Shown: positions 36,101-43,344 of the stretch, piece by piece
How the letters are laid out: every line of letters starts with the position of its first letter
How positions within the stretch are numbered: the first letter of the stretch is position 1
Assembly: GCA_016860845.1 (NCBI GenBank)
Contig: BOKF01000008.1
Location: 216,239 to 280,238, forward strand
DNA length: 64,000 nt
Direction of reading: 5' to 3'
Origin: Chloroflexota bacterium
GTDB taxonomy: Bacteria > Chloroflexota > Anaerolineae > 4572-78 > J111
Notes under the pieces: generated by a model
The model's database searches: none
The model's input: the letters and a program-made list of their open reading frames with translations, nothing else
Told to the model about the DNA's origin: nothing
Translations under genes and position numbers: made by a program

Positions 36101-36794
36101 GGGTTTCGCCATTTTGGCTGTCGAGCGAAAAATTGGGGATAAAAAGCGCCTCGCCGGTACTGCGGGTTTGGTCCAAAAAATCTTTGAGACGATCCAGGTT
36201 GGCCGGAGAAAGGGGCAGGCTCTCGATGAGAGGAACGCGAAAAGCCCGCTTGTTGAGACCGAACAGCGTTTCGGCGGCTCGGTTCCAGGCCCGGATGCGA
36301 TTATCCGGCCCGATAATCTGAATAGCCAATTGCGAGGTATCGCTGATGATAGCCTGGTAGAGCAGTTCATTTGAGGTGAGGCCAAGTTCACGCTCTGCCC
36401 GCTGGGCTTGCCAGGCGTCCTGCTGCGCGGCCAGTTGTTTGCCCAGGGCGACAAGCCCAACTTTGGAGAGGGGCACGAAGGTGGCGACGCCCCAGGAGAG
36501 AGCAGACAATAACTTCTGTTCTTCTTCTACCGTCGGCTGTTGGCCGTTATGGAGCAGAATAATCGGCGCATCCGAGTAAGCTGCACTCAGTTCTGATAAT
36601 TGGGGACATATATCGTCGGCTAATTGAGCGATATTGAGTAGAATCACATGGGCTGGTTCCGGCTCAGCCAGGGCATTGGCCAGTTCTGGGGTAATAATTA
36701 AACGGTAATGAATCAAAGAGCGGCTCACAGCTTCAGCCAGGGCTGCCGCCACCGAGATTTGATTTTCGATGAGTAGGATTGAGTAAAGGGTCAT
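33102..36794 (-). CDS. receiver-like/PAS/GAF sensor with PP2C (SpoIIE) phosphatase output
   Basis: Start set at ATG 36794 (MTLYSILLIENQ), giving ~1230 aa; a longer ATG at 36845 overlaps the neighbour. A receiver-like but degenerate N-terminus is followed by a PAS domain (ISDTSQLAIQIIGPDNRIRA), four GAF domains, a coiled-coil-like linker (YEIEVRELERELEIAQSIQE) and a C-terminal SpoIIE-type PP2C with AIGDVSGKGIPAALYMA, FTSDGIVEAQNE and QNDDMTVVVV. It probably dephosphorylates an anti-anti-sigma factor in response to small ligands or redox. It shares an operon with cell-surface membrane proteins. It has an extended -10 very close to its ATG. Confidence 0.9.
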   Translation of the reverse strand: MTLYSILLIENQISVAAALAEAVSRSLIHYRLIITPELANALAEPEPAHVILLNIAQLADDICPQLSELSAAYSDAPIILLHNGQQPTVEEEQKLLSALSWGVATFVPLSKVGLVALGKQLAAQQDAWQAQRAERELGLTSNELLYQAIISDTSQLAIQIIGPDNRIRAWNRAAETLFGLNKRAFRVPLIESLPLSPANLDRLKDFLDQTRSTGEALFIPNFSLDSQNGETHWVQLHLYPIYAEVASQPEGQLTEICIISADITDIKRSEVQTWQYSQELQVLLETSRQVSGRLELLPTLEKIVEQTKTLLNADNGRIYFLEKGQNILQPILSIGPLPEQDYPIAIPLDQGPVGAVARSGQAAMFNVTDPSNQTVEHLLCVPLAAFKEMMGVIVIGRLNKSPFIKDDLRFLESIVRQISAAIYNSRRFEETRNNLNELAILYETNAAIASARDIETVLKILIRQMVQVINVNSGHIVSWNKTQNTGTVQAGFRKNGPAANGQSASLGSTFDLAERPWLLALRNQQPVVFQWGDPGLAETERREMAERECRSRLLVPLVVKDEAIGWAELWETRQERRFSADDIRLARLLANQAAVALENLQYIKQTRQALEESNALYQVASALATTQDAQTIMSTVLQEYLRTLDLRQGSVIIFDFEAKVGVVKVNFQDESVALPTEEVYGEGRPVQGLEGWQLPLRNNPLYERLMATHQPLVIDDTQGKLLPFLPKAIPPLPVLTRLGWAGPETLSLLIVPIQMRGEVAGVLVVEATQHKHTFTPGDIALGQAMADQLGIGLQNVELFEAEYRRRQQAETLREVSFVVGSSLNLNEVLERILDQLARVIKYDSAAIHLIEGKRRRIIAGRGFPNPKKVIGMSFPVILENDRDPSTIAIQARQPMVVSNVPASYNIFKKSAHDQIKSWMGIPLISRDKVIGLISINHTEANAYDEEDLRLALAFANQVAIALENARLYEIEVRELERELEIAQSIQETLLPQLVPQVPGLEISGRILPARHIGGDFFHFFPAGKDQLGVAIGDVSGKGIPAALYMAVAITAIDAQIRADVGPGELLNKLNHVLYNRLRENKMNVALQVATFTPLSPDGNEDSEQKPQGVLMTVASAGMIAPVGATAHGCHFLPVSGLPVGALSPPEQNYQDDTFLLDPFTTIIFTSDGIVEAQNEARELFGFERLEAAINEVIASRDAEFIAEHLINTAQNFIGQAEQNDDMTVVVVIKK

Positions 36795-36803
36795 ATCGGC
36801 CCC

Positions 36804-36812
36804 ATTATACCA
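36804..36812 (-). promoter_or_regulatory. extended -10 element, near-leaderless start
   Basis: TGGTATAAT ends 9 nt before the ATG at 36794, implying a 5' leader of only a few nt. It would sit in the 32-nt gap after the PstS-like stop, so this gene may have both read-through and its own start. Confidence 0.45.
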
Positions 36813-36826
36813 CAAAATGGAAACAA

Positions 36827-37645
36827 TTACTTGACCGGCGCCCACTTTGTAGCCAGAATGGCTTGGCCCGCCGGACTTAAAACAAAATCAATAAACTGAT
36901 TCAGTTCCGGCTGGCTCTGTTTGAGGACAATCATCGCCAAATCGCGGCTCAAGGGATAACTCCGGTCAGCCAGACTCTCCAGGCTGGGAGCTACACCCTC
37001 AATTGGGACAGGGTAAACGTTTTCGTCAACAAATGCAAATGAGACATAGGCAATGGCGGCTGGGTTATCGCCCACAAAATCAATCACTGCCTGGCTGCTG
37101 GGCAGAACGATGGCGGTGGGGGTGACGGGCATCTGATCCATGACCGCTGCTTCAAAAGCCGCCCGCGTGCCCGAACCATCCTCCCGGCTGATCACCTGAA
37201 TGGGACGGGCCGGACCGCCAACCTCTTGCCAATGGAGCAGCCGCCCGCCGAAAATACCCTGCAATTCGGCCAGGGAAAGCCCTTCGATCTTGTTGGTCGG
37301 GTGAACGATAATTGCTACGGCATCGCGGGCGATGGGGATGGAGCGCAGATGATCGGGCAGGTTCTGCGGAGGCCAGGAAACGAGGCCCAGGTCAATCCGG
37401 CCCGCCTCGACCAAACTTTGGCCCAACTGTGTACCGCCGCCCTGAATGTCAAAAGCGACATGCGGGTGTTGGGCGCTGTAAGCTGAAGCCAGGGCAGCCA
37501 GGAGCGGCCCCCCGCTTGTCGAACCGGCAGCTTTCAGCACGAGGGGTGGTGGGGGTGGGGTAGCAGTGGCCAGGCAGGCGGGCAGAAGAAAGAGGATAGA
37601 GGATAGAAGATAGAAGATAGCTGCCCACAATCTTCGCATCTTCAT
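36827..37645 (-). CDS. PstS-like phosphate-type ABC substrate-binding lipoprotein
   Basis: 272 aa. Signal peptide with lipobox LLPAC, Pro/Thr-rich linker, then a PBP-like domain: AAGSTSGGPLLAALASAYSA, the anion-loop-like GGGTQLG, DLGLVSWPP, REDGSGTRAAFEAAVM (Ser/Gly-rich phosphate-binding-type loop) and IAYVSFAFVDE. Substrate could be phosphate or another oxyanion. No Pst permease is adjacent. The signal peptide carries the tandem ATAGAAG/ATAGAGG repeat at 37592-37621. It sits 4 nt after the uppP stop. Confidence 0.85.
   Translation of the reverse strand: MKMRRLWAAIFYLLSSILFLLPACLATATPPPPPLVLKAAGSTSGGPLLAALASAYSAQHPHVAFDIQGGGTQLGQSLVEAGRIDLGLVSWPPQNLPDHLRSIPIARDAVAIIVHPTNKIEGLSLAELQGIFGGRLLHWQEVGGPARPIQVISREDGSGTRAAFEAAVMDQMPVTPTAIVLPSSQAVIDFVGDNPAAIAYVSFAFVDENVYPVPIEGVAPSLESLADRSYPLSRDLAMIVLKQSQPELNQFIDFVLSPAGQAILATKWAPVK
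37592..37621. repeat. in-frame heptamer repeat in a signal peptide
   Basis: GGATAGA, GGATAGA, AGATAGA, AGATAGC-type heptamers encode IFYLLSSILFLL, the hydrophobic core of the lipoprotein signal peptide, so repeat-derived sequence is used as a functional export signal. Confidence 0.7.
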
Positions 37646-37649
37646 CTTA

Positions 37650-38465
37650 CTATCCTCTGAGCAGGGCGACGATGATAACGATGACGCTCAGAATGACGCG
37701 ATACGCGGCAAAGGCATAGAGAGAGTGGCCTTGCAAATATCCCAGCAGCCAGCGAATACAAAAGTAGCCGGAGATGGCGGCGGCCACAAAGCCCACGGTT
37801 AAAGCCGGTAATTCGGCCATCAAATTACCCGACTCCAGCAAATCCTTCAGAGCGACCACCCCCGCTCCGCCCAGGGCCGGGATTGACATGAGAAAGCTGA
37901 AACGAGCCGCCGCCGGGCGATTAAAGCCGCGCACCATGCCGCCGGTGATAGTCGCCCCGGAGCGACTCACTCCAGGCACCAGGGTAATTACTTGCCACAA
38001 GCCAATAACGAGGGCGTCGAGCCAGTCGATACTTTCCAATTCGCGCTGCCGGGAACCCAGGCGCTCGGCTATAACCAGGATGATCGAGGCGATACCAATC
38101 AAAACTCCCACATAAATCGGCGCAGAGAAGAAGGACTCGAAAAAATCTTTGAAAAGCAGGCCAAAGAGGACCGCCGGAACGGTGGCAATGACCACCAGCC
38201 AGCCGAGTCTGGCTTCAAAGGTTCCAAAGGGCTGTCCTTTGATCAATCCCCGGATTACACCCTGGACGATCTCCCCGATGTCATGCCAGAAATAAATGAA
38301 CACTCCCACCAGCGTTCCCCACTGCACCAACACCTCAAAGGTAAAGGGCGCATCGGGCCAACCCAGGAGCCAGGGAACCAAAACCAGGTGGCCGGAACTG
38401 GAAACGGGGATGTATTCGGTTAATCCCTGAACGATGCCCAGGATGAGAGCTTGAAACAGGTCCAT
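37650..38465 (-). CDS. uppP: undecaprenyl-diphosphatase
   Basis: 271 aa with about eight TM helices and the two UppP/BacA signatures: LTEYIPVSSSGHLVLVPW near 15-32 (catalytic Glu and Ser region) and VPGVSRSGATITGGMVRG near 162-179. It recycles undecaprenyl pyrophosphate to the monophosphate for peptidoglycan and polysaccharide synthesis. It heads a co-directional run uppP - PstS-like - PP2C - two GT-C genes. Confidence 0.93.
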   Translation of the reverse strand: MDLFQALILGIVQGLTEYIPVSSSGHLVLVPWLLGWPDAPFTFEVLVQWGTLVGVFIYFWHDIGEIVQGVIRGLIKGQPFGTFEARLGWLVVIATVPAVLFGLLFKDFFESFFSAPIYVGVLIGIASIILVIAERLGSRQRELESIDWLDALVIGLWQVITLVPGVSRSGATITGGMVRGFNRPAAARFSFLMSIPALGGAGVVALKDLLESGNLMAELPALTVGFVAAAISGYFCIRWLLGYLQGHSLYAFAAYRVILSVIVIIVALLRG

Positions 38466-38494
38466 AGGTGAGAGTCTCCTTTGAGAAGAGTTGC

Positions 38495-38558
38495 GAGTAA
38501 CCAGTAGCCAGTAATCAGAAGAAATTTTTCTGGCTACTGACTTCTGACTACTGTCTAC
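38495..38558. repeat. inverted repeat of the CAGTAGTCAG family, copy 2
   Basis: AGTAACCAGTAGCCAGTAAT and ATTTTTCTGGCTACTGACTT with TCTGACTACTGTCTAC pair. It is the counterpart of 1986-2070 and supplies the last codons and stop (Arg-Gln-stop) of tgt. Confidence 0.75.
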
Positions 38559-39669
38559 TTTTTACGGGACGATAGGTTGCCAAAAAGTCATTTTTATAGT
38601 CGGTAAACGTGCCGGCGAGGATGGATTGGCGAATGCGGCGCATGGTGTCGAGCATGAAGTGGAGGTTGTGCAGCGTGGTCAGCCGCAGGGCCAGGATTTC
38701 TTCGGCCATGAGCAGATGGCGCAGGTAGGCCAGGCTGAAGGTCCGGCAGGTGTAGCACTGGCAGTCCGGCTCGATGGGATTTTTATCGGCGGCAAAGCGG
38801 GCGTTGCGCAGATTCACCCGGCCCTGTTTGGTGAAGACCGCCCCATTGCGGGCAATCCGGGTAGGCAGGACACAGTCAAACTGGTCCACCCCGCGAGCGA
38901 CGCCCTCGAACAAATCCTCCGGGCTGCCCACACCCATCAAATAGCGCGGCTTATGCCGGGGCAGGATGGGGTGCATAACCTCTAGCATTTCATGCATCTG
39001 GGCCTTGGTTTCGCCCACGCTCAACCCGCCGATGCCGTAGCCGGGGAAATCCAACCCCGCCAAAAATTCGGCACTCCGGGCGCGCAGGTCGGTAAAGATG
39101 CCCCCCTGAACGATGCCGTAGAGGGCCTGGTCGGAGCGGGTTTGGGCGGCTTGACAGCGTTCGGCCCAGCGGTGGGTTCGCTCCAAGGATTTGACGTTGT
39201 AATCGTAGTCGTGGGGCGGGGGACATTCATCGAAGGCCATGATGATGTCCGCTCCCAGCTTTTCCTGGATGCCGATCACAACTTCCGGGGTAAAGCGGTG
39301 ATACGAGCCGTCAATGTGGGAGCGAAAGGTCACGCCGTCGTCGTCTATCTTGCGCAGCCCTTCCAGGCTGAAGACCTGGAAGCCGCCGGAGTCGGTCAGA
39401 ATGGGCCGGGGCCACTGCATAAAGTCGTGCAGCCCGCCGAAATCGGCAATCAGGTCAGCGCCGGGCCTGAGGTAGAGGTGGTAGGTGTTGCTCAAAATGA
39501 GCGTCGCGCCCAGCTCCTGTAAATCGGCGGGCGTCAGCGTTTTGACCGTCGCCTGCGTGCCGACGGGCGCAAACACCGGCGTGAGGATGTCGCCGTGGGA
39601 GGTGTGAATGATCCCCGCGCGGGGGGCGGTGTGAGTGTCTTCGACGAGAAGTTCGAATGAGAATGTCAT
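38548..39669 (-). CDS. tgt: queuine tRNA-ribosyltransferase
   Basis: 373 aa. Full bacterial Tgt: THGDILTPVFAPVGTQATVK, ILSNTYHLYLRPG, TDSGGFQVFSLEGL, MAFDECPPPHDYDYN, YGIVQGGIF, YGIGGLSVGE, LPTRIARNG and the zinc motif CQCYTCRTFSLAYLRHL. It exchanges guanine-34 for preQ1/queuine in tRNA anticodons. The last residues are drawn from the neighbouring repeat dyad. An extended -10 promoter lies at 39753-39761. Confidence 0.95.
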   Translation of the reverse strand: MTFSFELLVEDTHTAPRAGIIHTSHGDILTPVFAPVGTQATVKTLTPADLQELGATLILSNTYHLYLRPGADLIADFGGLHDFMQWPRPILTDSGGFQVFSLEGLRKIDDDGVTFRSHIDGSYHRFTPEVVIGIQEKLGADIIMAFDECPPPHDYDYNVKSLERTHRWAERCQAAQTRSDQALYGIVQGGIFTDLRARSAEFLAGLDFPGYGIGGLSVGETKAQMHEMLEVMHPILPRHKPRYLMGVGSPEDLFEGVARGVDQFDCVLPTRIARNGAVFTKQGRVNLRNARFAADKNPIEPDCQCYTCRTFSLAYLRHLLMAEEILALRLTTLHNLHFMLDTMRRIRQSILAGTFTDYKNDFLATYRPVKSRQ

Positions 39670-39752
39670 TGTCTGTAGTGCATACTCTGTTGTGTCCTGC
39701 GTAAGATTTACTGCTACTCCGCGACCCTGCTACCCTGTTCACAAACCGGGGC

Positions 39753-39761
39753 ATTATAGCA
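39753..39761 (-). promoter_or_regulatory. extended -10 promoter of tgt
   Basis: TGCTATAAT on the minus strand, with a ~77-nt leader to the tgt ATG. It is divergent from the promoter at 39802-39829. The leader contains GTAGCAGGGTCGCGGAGTAG, related to the 18476-18558 repeat. Confidence 0.5.
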
Positions 39762-39801
39762 CAGGGTCAGGAGATGACGAAAAGTGAGAGGGTGTAGTAG
39801 G

Positions 39802-39829
39802 TTGACTCTCCCCCCATCTGCGCTACACT
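39802..39829 (+). promoter_or_regulatory. sigma70 promoter of the GAF histidine kinase, leaderless
   Basis: TTGACT, 16 nt, TACACT, then 7 nt to the ATG at 39837. Both boxes and the spacing fit. The transcription start would fall on or beside the A of the ATG, so no SD is possible. Confidence 0.55.
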
Positions 39830-39836
39830 ATAGCGT

Positions 39837-42062
39837 ATGAGCGGCGAACCCAACCCCGACCCTCTCCTCCAGGCCATCGAGGCCATCAGCGGCGAGCTGG
39901 AACTGCGCCCGCTGCTGGAACGCATCGTCCGCCACGCCTGCGAGCTGATCGGCGCGGACAAGGGCATGCTTGGCCTGGTGGATGAGCCGCGGCAACTTAT
40001 CCGCGTCGAGGCGGTCTACCAAATGCGGGCGGCTGAAATTGGCGTGGAAATGCCGCCCGGCGTCGGGCTGGCCGGCCAGGTTTTAGTGACCCGGCAGCCT
40101 GTCCTCCTCAACCACTCCGGCGCTACCGGCCAGCCGGCCTGGCCCGACTTAAGCGAGCACGCGGTCATCGGGCTGCCGATCTTACGGCAAGAGCGGCTGA
40201 TCGGTTTTTTGGGGATGGGCGCGGCCCCACCCCGCCGCTTCACCGAGCAAGACCTGGCGGCTCTGACCGTTTTTGCCCGCCATGCGGCCATCGCCATTGA
40301 AAATGCCCGGCTGTTTGAGGCCGAAAAGCGCCGGGCCGCCCGTATTTCCATTATCAACCAGGTCGGACGGCTCATCGCCGCCAATCTCGACCTGGAACAA
40401 CTGCTCCAGACGACCGTCGAGGCCATTGCCGAACACCTCTATTACCACAACGTCGCCCTCTTGCTGATTGACTCCGCCGACCGGGAAACCCTGGTCTTGC
40501 GGGCCAGCAGCGGCCTCTACGCCACAGCGGAGGTCGTCGGCTACCGCCAAAAAATTGACCGGGGCATCATCGGGGCCGCGCTCCAAGCGCGCCGCTACCT
40601 CCTGATCAATGATGTTTGGCGCGACCCGCGCTACCTGTCCATCCCCGGCGGCGAACCGATCAGAGCCGAGCTGGCCGTCCCGATTATCGTGGGCGACCGC
40701 TTGGTCGGCGCGCTCAATATCGAATCAGAGCAGCCGATGAGTGATGAAGATGCGGCTGGCTTTGAAATCATTGCCGACCAACTGGGCGTGGCGATTGAGA
40801 ATGCCCGTCTTTTTGCCGAAATCCAGGGCGCGCTGGCCGAGACTCAGTTGCTCTATCAAACCAGCCAGCGGATCAGCACGTCCATGGACGTGGACGAGGT
40901 TATCCACGCCTACCTGGAACAGGTGGCCGTGCGCGGCCGCTATGCCTGCAGCGCGGCCTTGTACGAGTTGGACGAGCAGGGCCGGCGCACCGCCGTGATT
41001 GTCCGCGGCCGCTGGTCTCCTGAAACCGGCCTCGTTCACCTGGAGGAGCGGATTCCTTACAGCCGGGATGCGCTCGATCCCCCGCTTGATGCCGGCCAAA
41101 CCATCACCGTGGTTGATGTCCGGGCCGACCCGCGGGTGCCGCCCGGCCTGCGCGAGCTTCAAATTCAGGCGGGACGGCCGGCCCTGGCCTTCATCCCGCT
41201 CATGGTCCGTGGGGAGCGGATTGGTCTGGTCGTGCTGAGCGACTCGCGGCCGCATGCCTGGGAGCCGGCCGATTTGCATCCTTATCAAGTGACCGCCGCT
41301 CAACTGGCTACGTCCATTGACAGCCGCCGCCAGCACTACCTCCTGTCGGAGCGGGGCCAGCAGATCGCCGTGTTAAAAGAGCGGCAGCGCCTGGCCCGTG
41401 ACTTGCACGATTCCGTCACTCAGCTTATCTTTAGCATGACGCTCATTGCCCAATCTATCGCCCCGGCCTGGCGGCGCGACTCAGCCGAAGGCGAGCGGCG
41501 GGTCAACCGGCTGCTCGAATTGAGCCAGGCCGCTTTGGCTGAAATGCGGGCTTTATTAGCCGAATTACGCCCGCCTGACCTGCCGCCCTGGCCCGCTGGC
41601 TCCCCACCCTCCCTGCCCCTTCCTGGGATTACCCAGGTGCAGCGAGAAGGTTTGGTGGCCGCGCTGCAAAGCCATGCAGTTCACTTGGGCCGGGATGGTT
41701 TGCAGGTCAAGCTTTCTTGCACCGATTATGTGCGGCAGCCGTTCGACCGGGAAGAAGCGCTTTATCGCATTGCCCAGGAAGCCTTGAATAACGTGGTCAA
41801 GCATGCCCGCGCTCGGTGCGCCGAGCTGACCCTGGCGGTTGACCGGGACTCCATCCAACTGAAAGTGATGGACGATGGCGCCGGTTTGGCGCCTGCCCCC
41901 AATTTGCCGCCGGCTGCCTCCGGCCCGGCCAGGGGCGGGCTGGGGTTGACGACCATGCGTGAGCGAGCCGAGGCGCTTGGCGGGACAGTTCAACTTATGA
42001 GCATCCCCGGCGGCGGGACCACTGTCACAGCAACGATTCCGAGGGGAGATAGGACCTCATAG
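39837..42062 (+). CDS. GAF-domain sensor histidine kinase (NarL/HisKA_3 type)
   Basis: 741 aa, soluble. Three GAF domains occupy about 1-500 (ELELRPLLERIVRHACELIG, LDLEQLLQTTVEAIAEHLYY, MDVDEVIHAYLEQVAVRGRY). The HisKA_3 dimerisation helix carries the phospho-His in ERQRLARDLHDSVTQLIFSM (about 525), and the HATPase has EALNNVVKHARA and GGLGLTTMRERAEALGG. It probably phosphorylates the LuxR-type regulator 175 nt downstream. The ligand of the GAF domains is unknown. Confidence 0.9.
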   Translation: MSGEPNPDPLLQAIEAISGELELRPLLERIVRHACELIGADKGMLGLVDEPRQLIRVEAVYQMRAAEIGVEMPPGVGLAGQVLVTRQPVLLNHSGATGQPAWPDLSEHAVIGLPILRQERLIGFLGMGAAPPRRFTEQDLAALTVFARHAAIAIENARLFEAEKRRAARISIINQVGRLIAANLDLEQLLQTTVEAIAEHLYYHNVALLLIDSADRETLVLRASSGLYATAEVVGYRQKIDRGIIGAALQARRYLLINDVWRDPRYLSIPGGEPIRAELAVPIIVGDRLVGALNIESEQPMSDEDAAGFEIIADQLGVAIENARLFAEIQGALAETQLLYQTSQRISTSMDVDEVIHAYLEQVAVRGRYACSAALYELDEQGRRTAVIVRGRWSPETGLVHLEERIPYSRDALDPPLDAGQTITVVDVRADPRVPPGLRELQIQAGRPALAFIPLMVRGERIGLVVLSDSRPHAWEPADLHPYQVTAAQLATSIDSRRQHYLLSERGQQIAVLKERQRLARDLHDSVTQLIFSMTLIAQSIAPAWRRDSAEGERRVNRLLELSQAALAEMRALLAELRPPDLPPWPAGSPPSLPLPGITQVQREGLVAALQSHAVHLGRDGLQVKLSCTDYVRQPFDREEALYRIAQEALNNVVKHARARCAELTLAVDRDSIQLKVMDDGAGLAPAPNLPPAASGPARGGLGLTTMRERAEALGGTVQLMSIPGGGTTVTATIPRGDRTS

Positions 42063-42080
42063 GAACTCGGAGGCTTACTA

Positions 42081-42162
42081 GGTGACTGGCACTTCAATGG
42101 GATAAATGATGCCTGATTTTGCTTCAGTCGCGTATTTTATTGAAGCGAAAGTGCCAGTCACC
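42081..42162. repeat. dyad family GGTGACTGGCACTT, copy 1
   Basis: Perfect 14-bp arms GGTGACTGGCACTT/AAGTGCCAGTCACC around a ~54-nt loop that itself has TTCAATGGGATAAAT and ATTTTATTGAAG arms. The family recurs at 59504-59580 and as a single half at 49895-49909. Confidence 0.8.
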
Positions 42163-42236
42163 TGAGTAGTTCCGCTGAGATCCTCAGTTCTCTTCCCAAT
42201 CATCGAAGCGCAGAACAGCAGAAAGGTTTGTACTCA

Positions 42237-42887
42237 ATGACGTCACCCATCCGTGTCCTCATTGTGGACGATCACGAAATTGTCCGTGAAGGCCTGGAAA
42301 CCCTCTTGGCGGAAGAAGCCACGCTTACGGTTGTTGGCCAGGCTGCGAATGGAGTTGAGGCTGTCACCCTGGCTGTTGACCTGCACCCGGACGTCATTCT
42401 CATGGATTTGGTCATGCCGGAGCTGGACGGCATCGAGGCTACCCGGCGCATCCGCCGGGCCAGGCTTCCTTGCCAAATCCTGGTTCTGACCAGCTTTGCC
42501 GACGATCAGAAAGTCCGCGAAGCGATTGAGGCGGGCGCGATTGGCTACCTCTTAAAGGACGTCTTGAAGGCCGACTTGTTCCGGGCAATCCACACGGCCG
42601 CCCAGGGCAAGCCTGCCCTCCACCCCGAAGCCCAAAGCTACTTGATGCGCCAGGTCAGCGCCCCGCCGGCTCAAATACCCCCCACCAACTTGACCGAACG
42701 CGAACTTGACGTGCTGCGTCTGATCGCTCAAGGCCAAAGCAACAAAGAAATCGCCACCACGCTGCACCTGACCGAAGGTACGGTCAAGGGCTACGTCAGC
42801 GCCATCCTGGCCAAACTCGGCGTGGCCGACCGCACCCAGGCCGCCCTGCACGCCGTCAAACACGGTTTGGCTGGCAGCAGCCGTTAA
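42237..42887 (+). CDS. NarL/LuxR-type response regulator
   Basis: Start at ATG 42237 with GAAAGG about 10 nt upstream (a TTG at 42228 is in frame but lies in the SD region). Receiver with IVDDHEIVREGL, Asp in VILMDLVMPELDG, Thr/Ser in LTSFA, Lys in LLKDVLKADL. The C-terminal LuxR HTH has LTERELDVLRLIAQGQSNKE and VKGYVSAILAKLGVADRTQA. It acts as a DNA-binding regulator of the kinase upstream; its targets are not visible. Confidence 0.93.
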   Translation: MTSPIRVLIVDDHEIVREGLETLLAEEATLTVVGQAANGVEAVTLAVDLHPDVILMDLVMPELDGIEATRRIRRARLPCQILVLTSFADDQKVREAIEAGAIGYLLKDVLKADLFRAIHTAAQGKPALHPEAQSYLMRQVSAPPAQIPPTNLTERELDVLRLIAQGQSNKEIATTLHLTEGTVKGYVSAILAKLGVADRTQAALHAVKHGLAGSSR

Positions 42888-43344
42888 ACGCCTCACCTCT
42901 AATACCAATTCCGGTCTTAACGTCTATCTTTAGCTTGATGTGTTGCCGGCTTAATTCGGCTATATTAAAGCTGCTTCCACTTAATTGACGCCGCCAGCGA
43001 CACCCTGGCCAGAAGAATCTTTATCGGCGATGAGCCGCAGAGTATTGCCCTGGCCGTCAATAACGACGCTTATGTGGCCAATGCCGCCGAGGGCACGGTC
43101 ACCGTGATTAGGGTTTATCCTCCATGCCTAACTTTTGTCAGGTCTTTTCCCTAACTTTCGGAGGGATTTAAGCTAACTTTTTTCCTGGGTAAGTCCTATC
43201 TTTGGTTGGTGGCATGAATAGTTTGTTTCGAGTATGCTGGACAAAATGGGAGAGTGTCTTGTTTATAAAGCGCACCCAACTCGCTGGGTCCTGGCCCCGC
43301 AAGTTTTTACTCTTAACAAAAGAACATAAGGAGACAAAACCCTC
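42888..43344. other. intergenic region with a coding remnant
   Basis: 457 bp. Besides the propeller fragment at 42969-43154 it contains the leader of the RTX gene. The SD AAGGAGA is at about 43330. No other gene seen. Confidence 0.5.
42969..43154 (+). pseudogene. fragment of a YVTN-type beta-propeller protein
   Basis: In frame from 42987 to the stop at 43152 the sequence reads DAASDTLARRIFIGDEPQSI, then ALAVNNDAYVANAAEGTVTV. This is a typical YVTN/NHL blade (GDEPxxIAL, DAYVANAxxGTVTVI). There is no start codon and a stop (TAA at 42966) lies just upstream, so it is the C-terminal remnant of a deleted gene. Confidence 0.65.
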
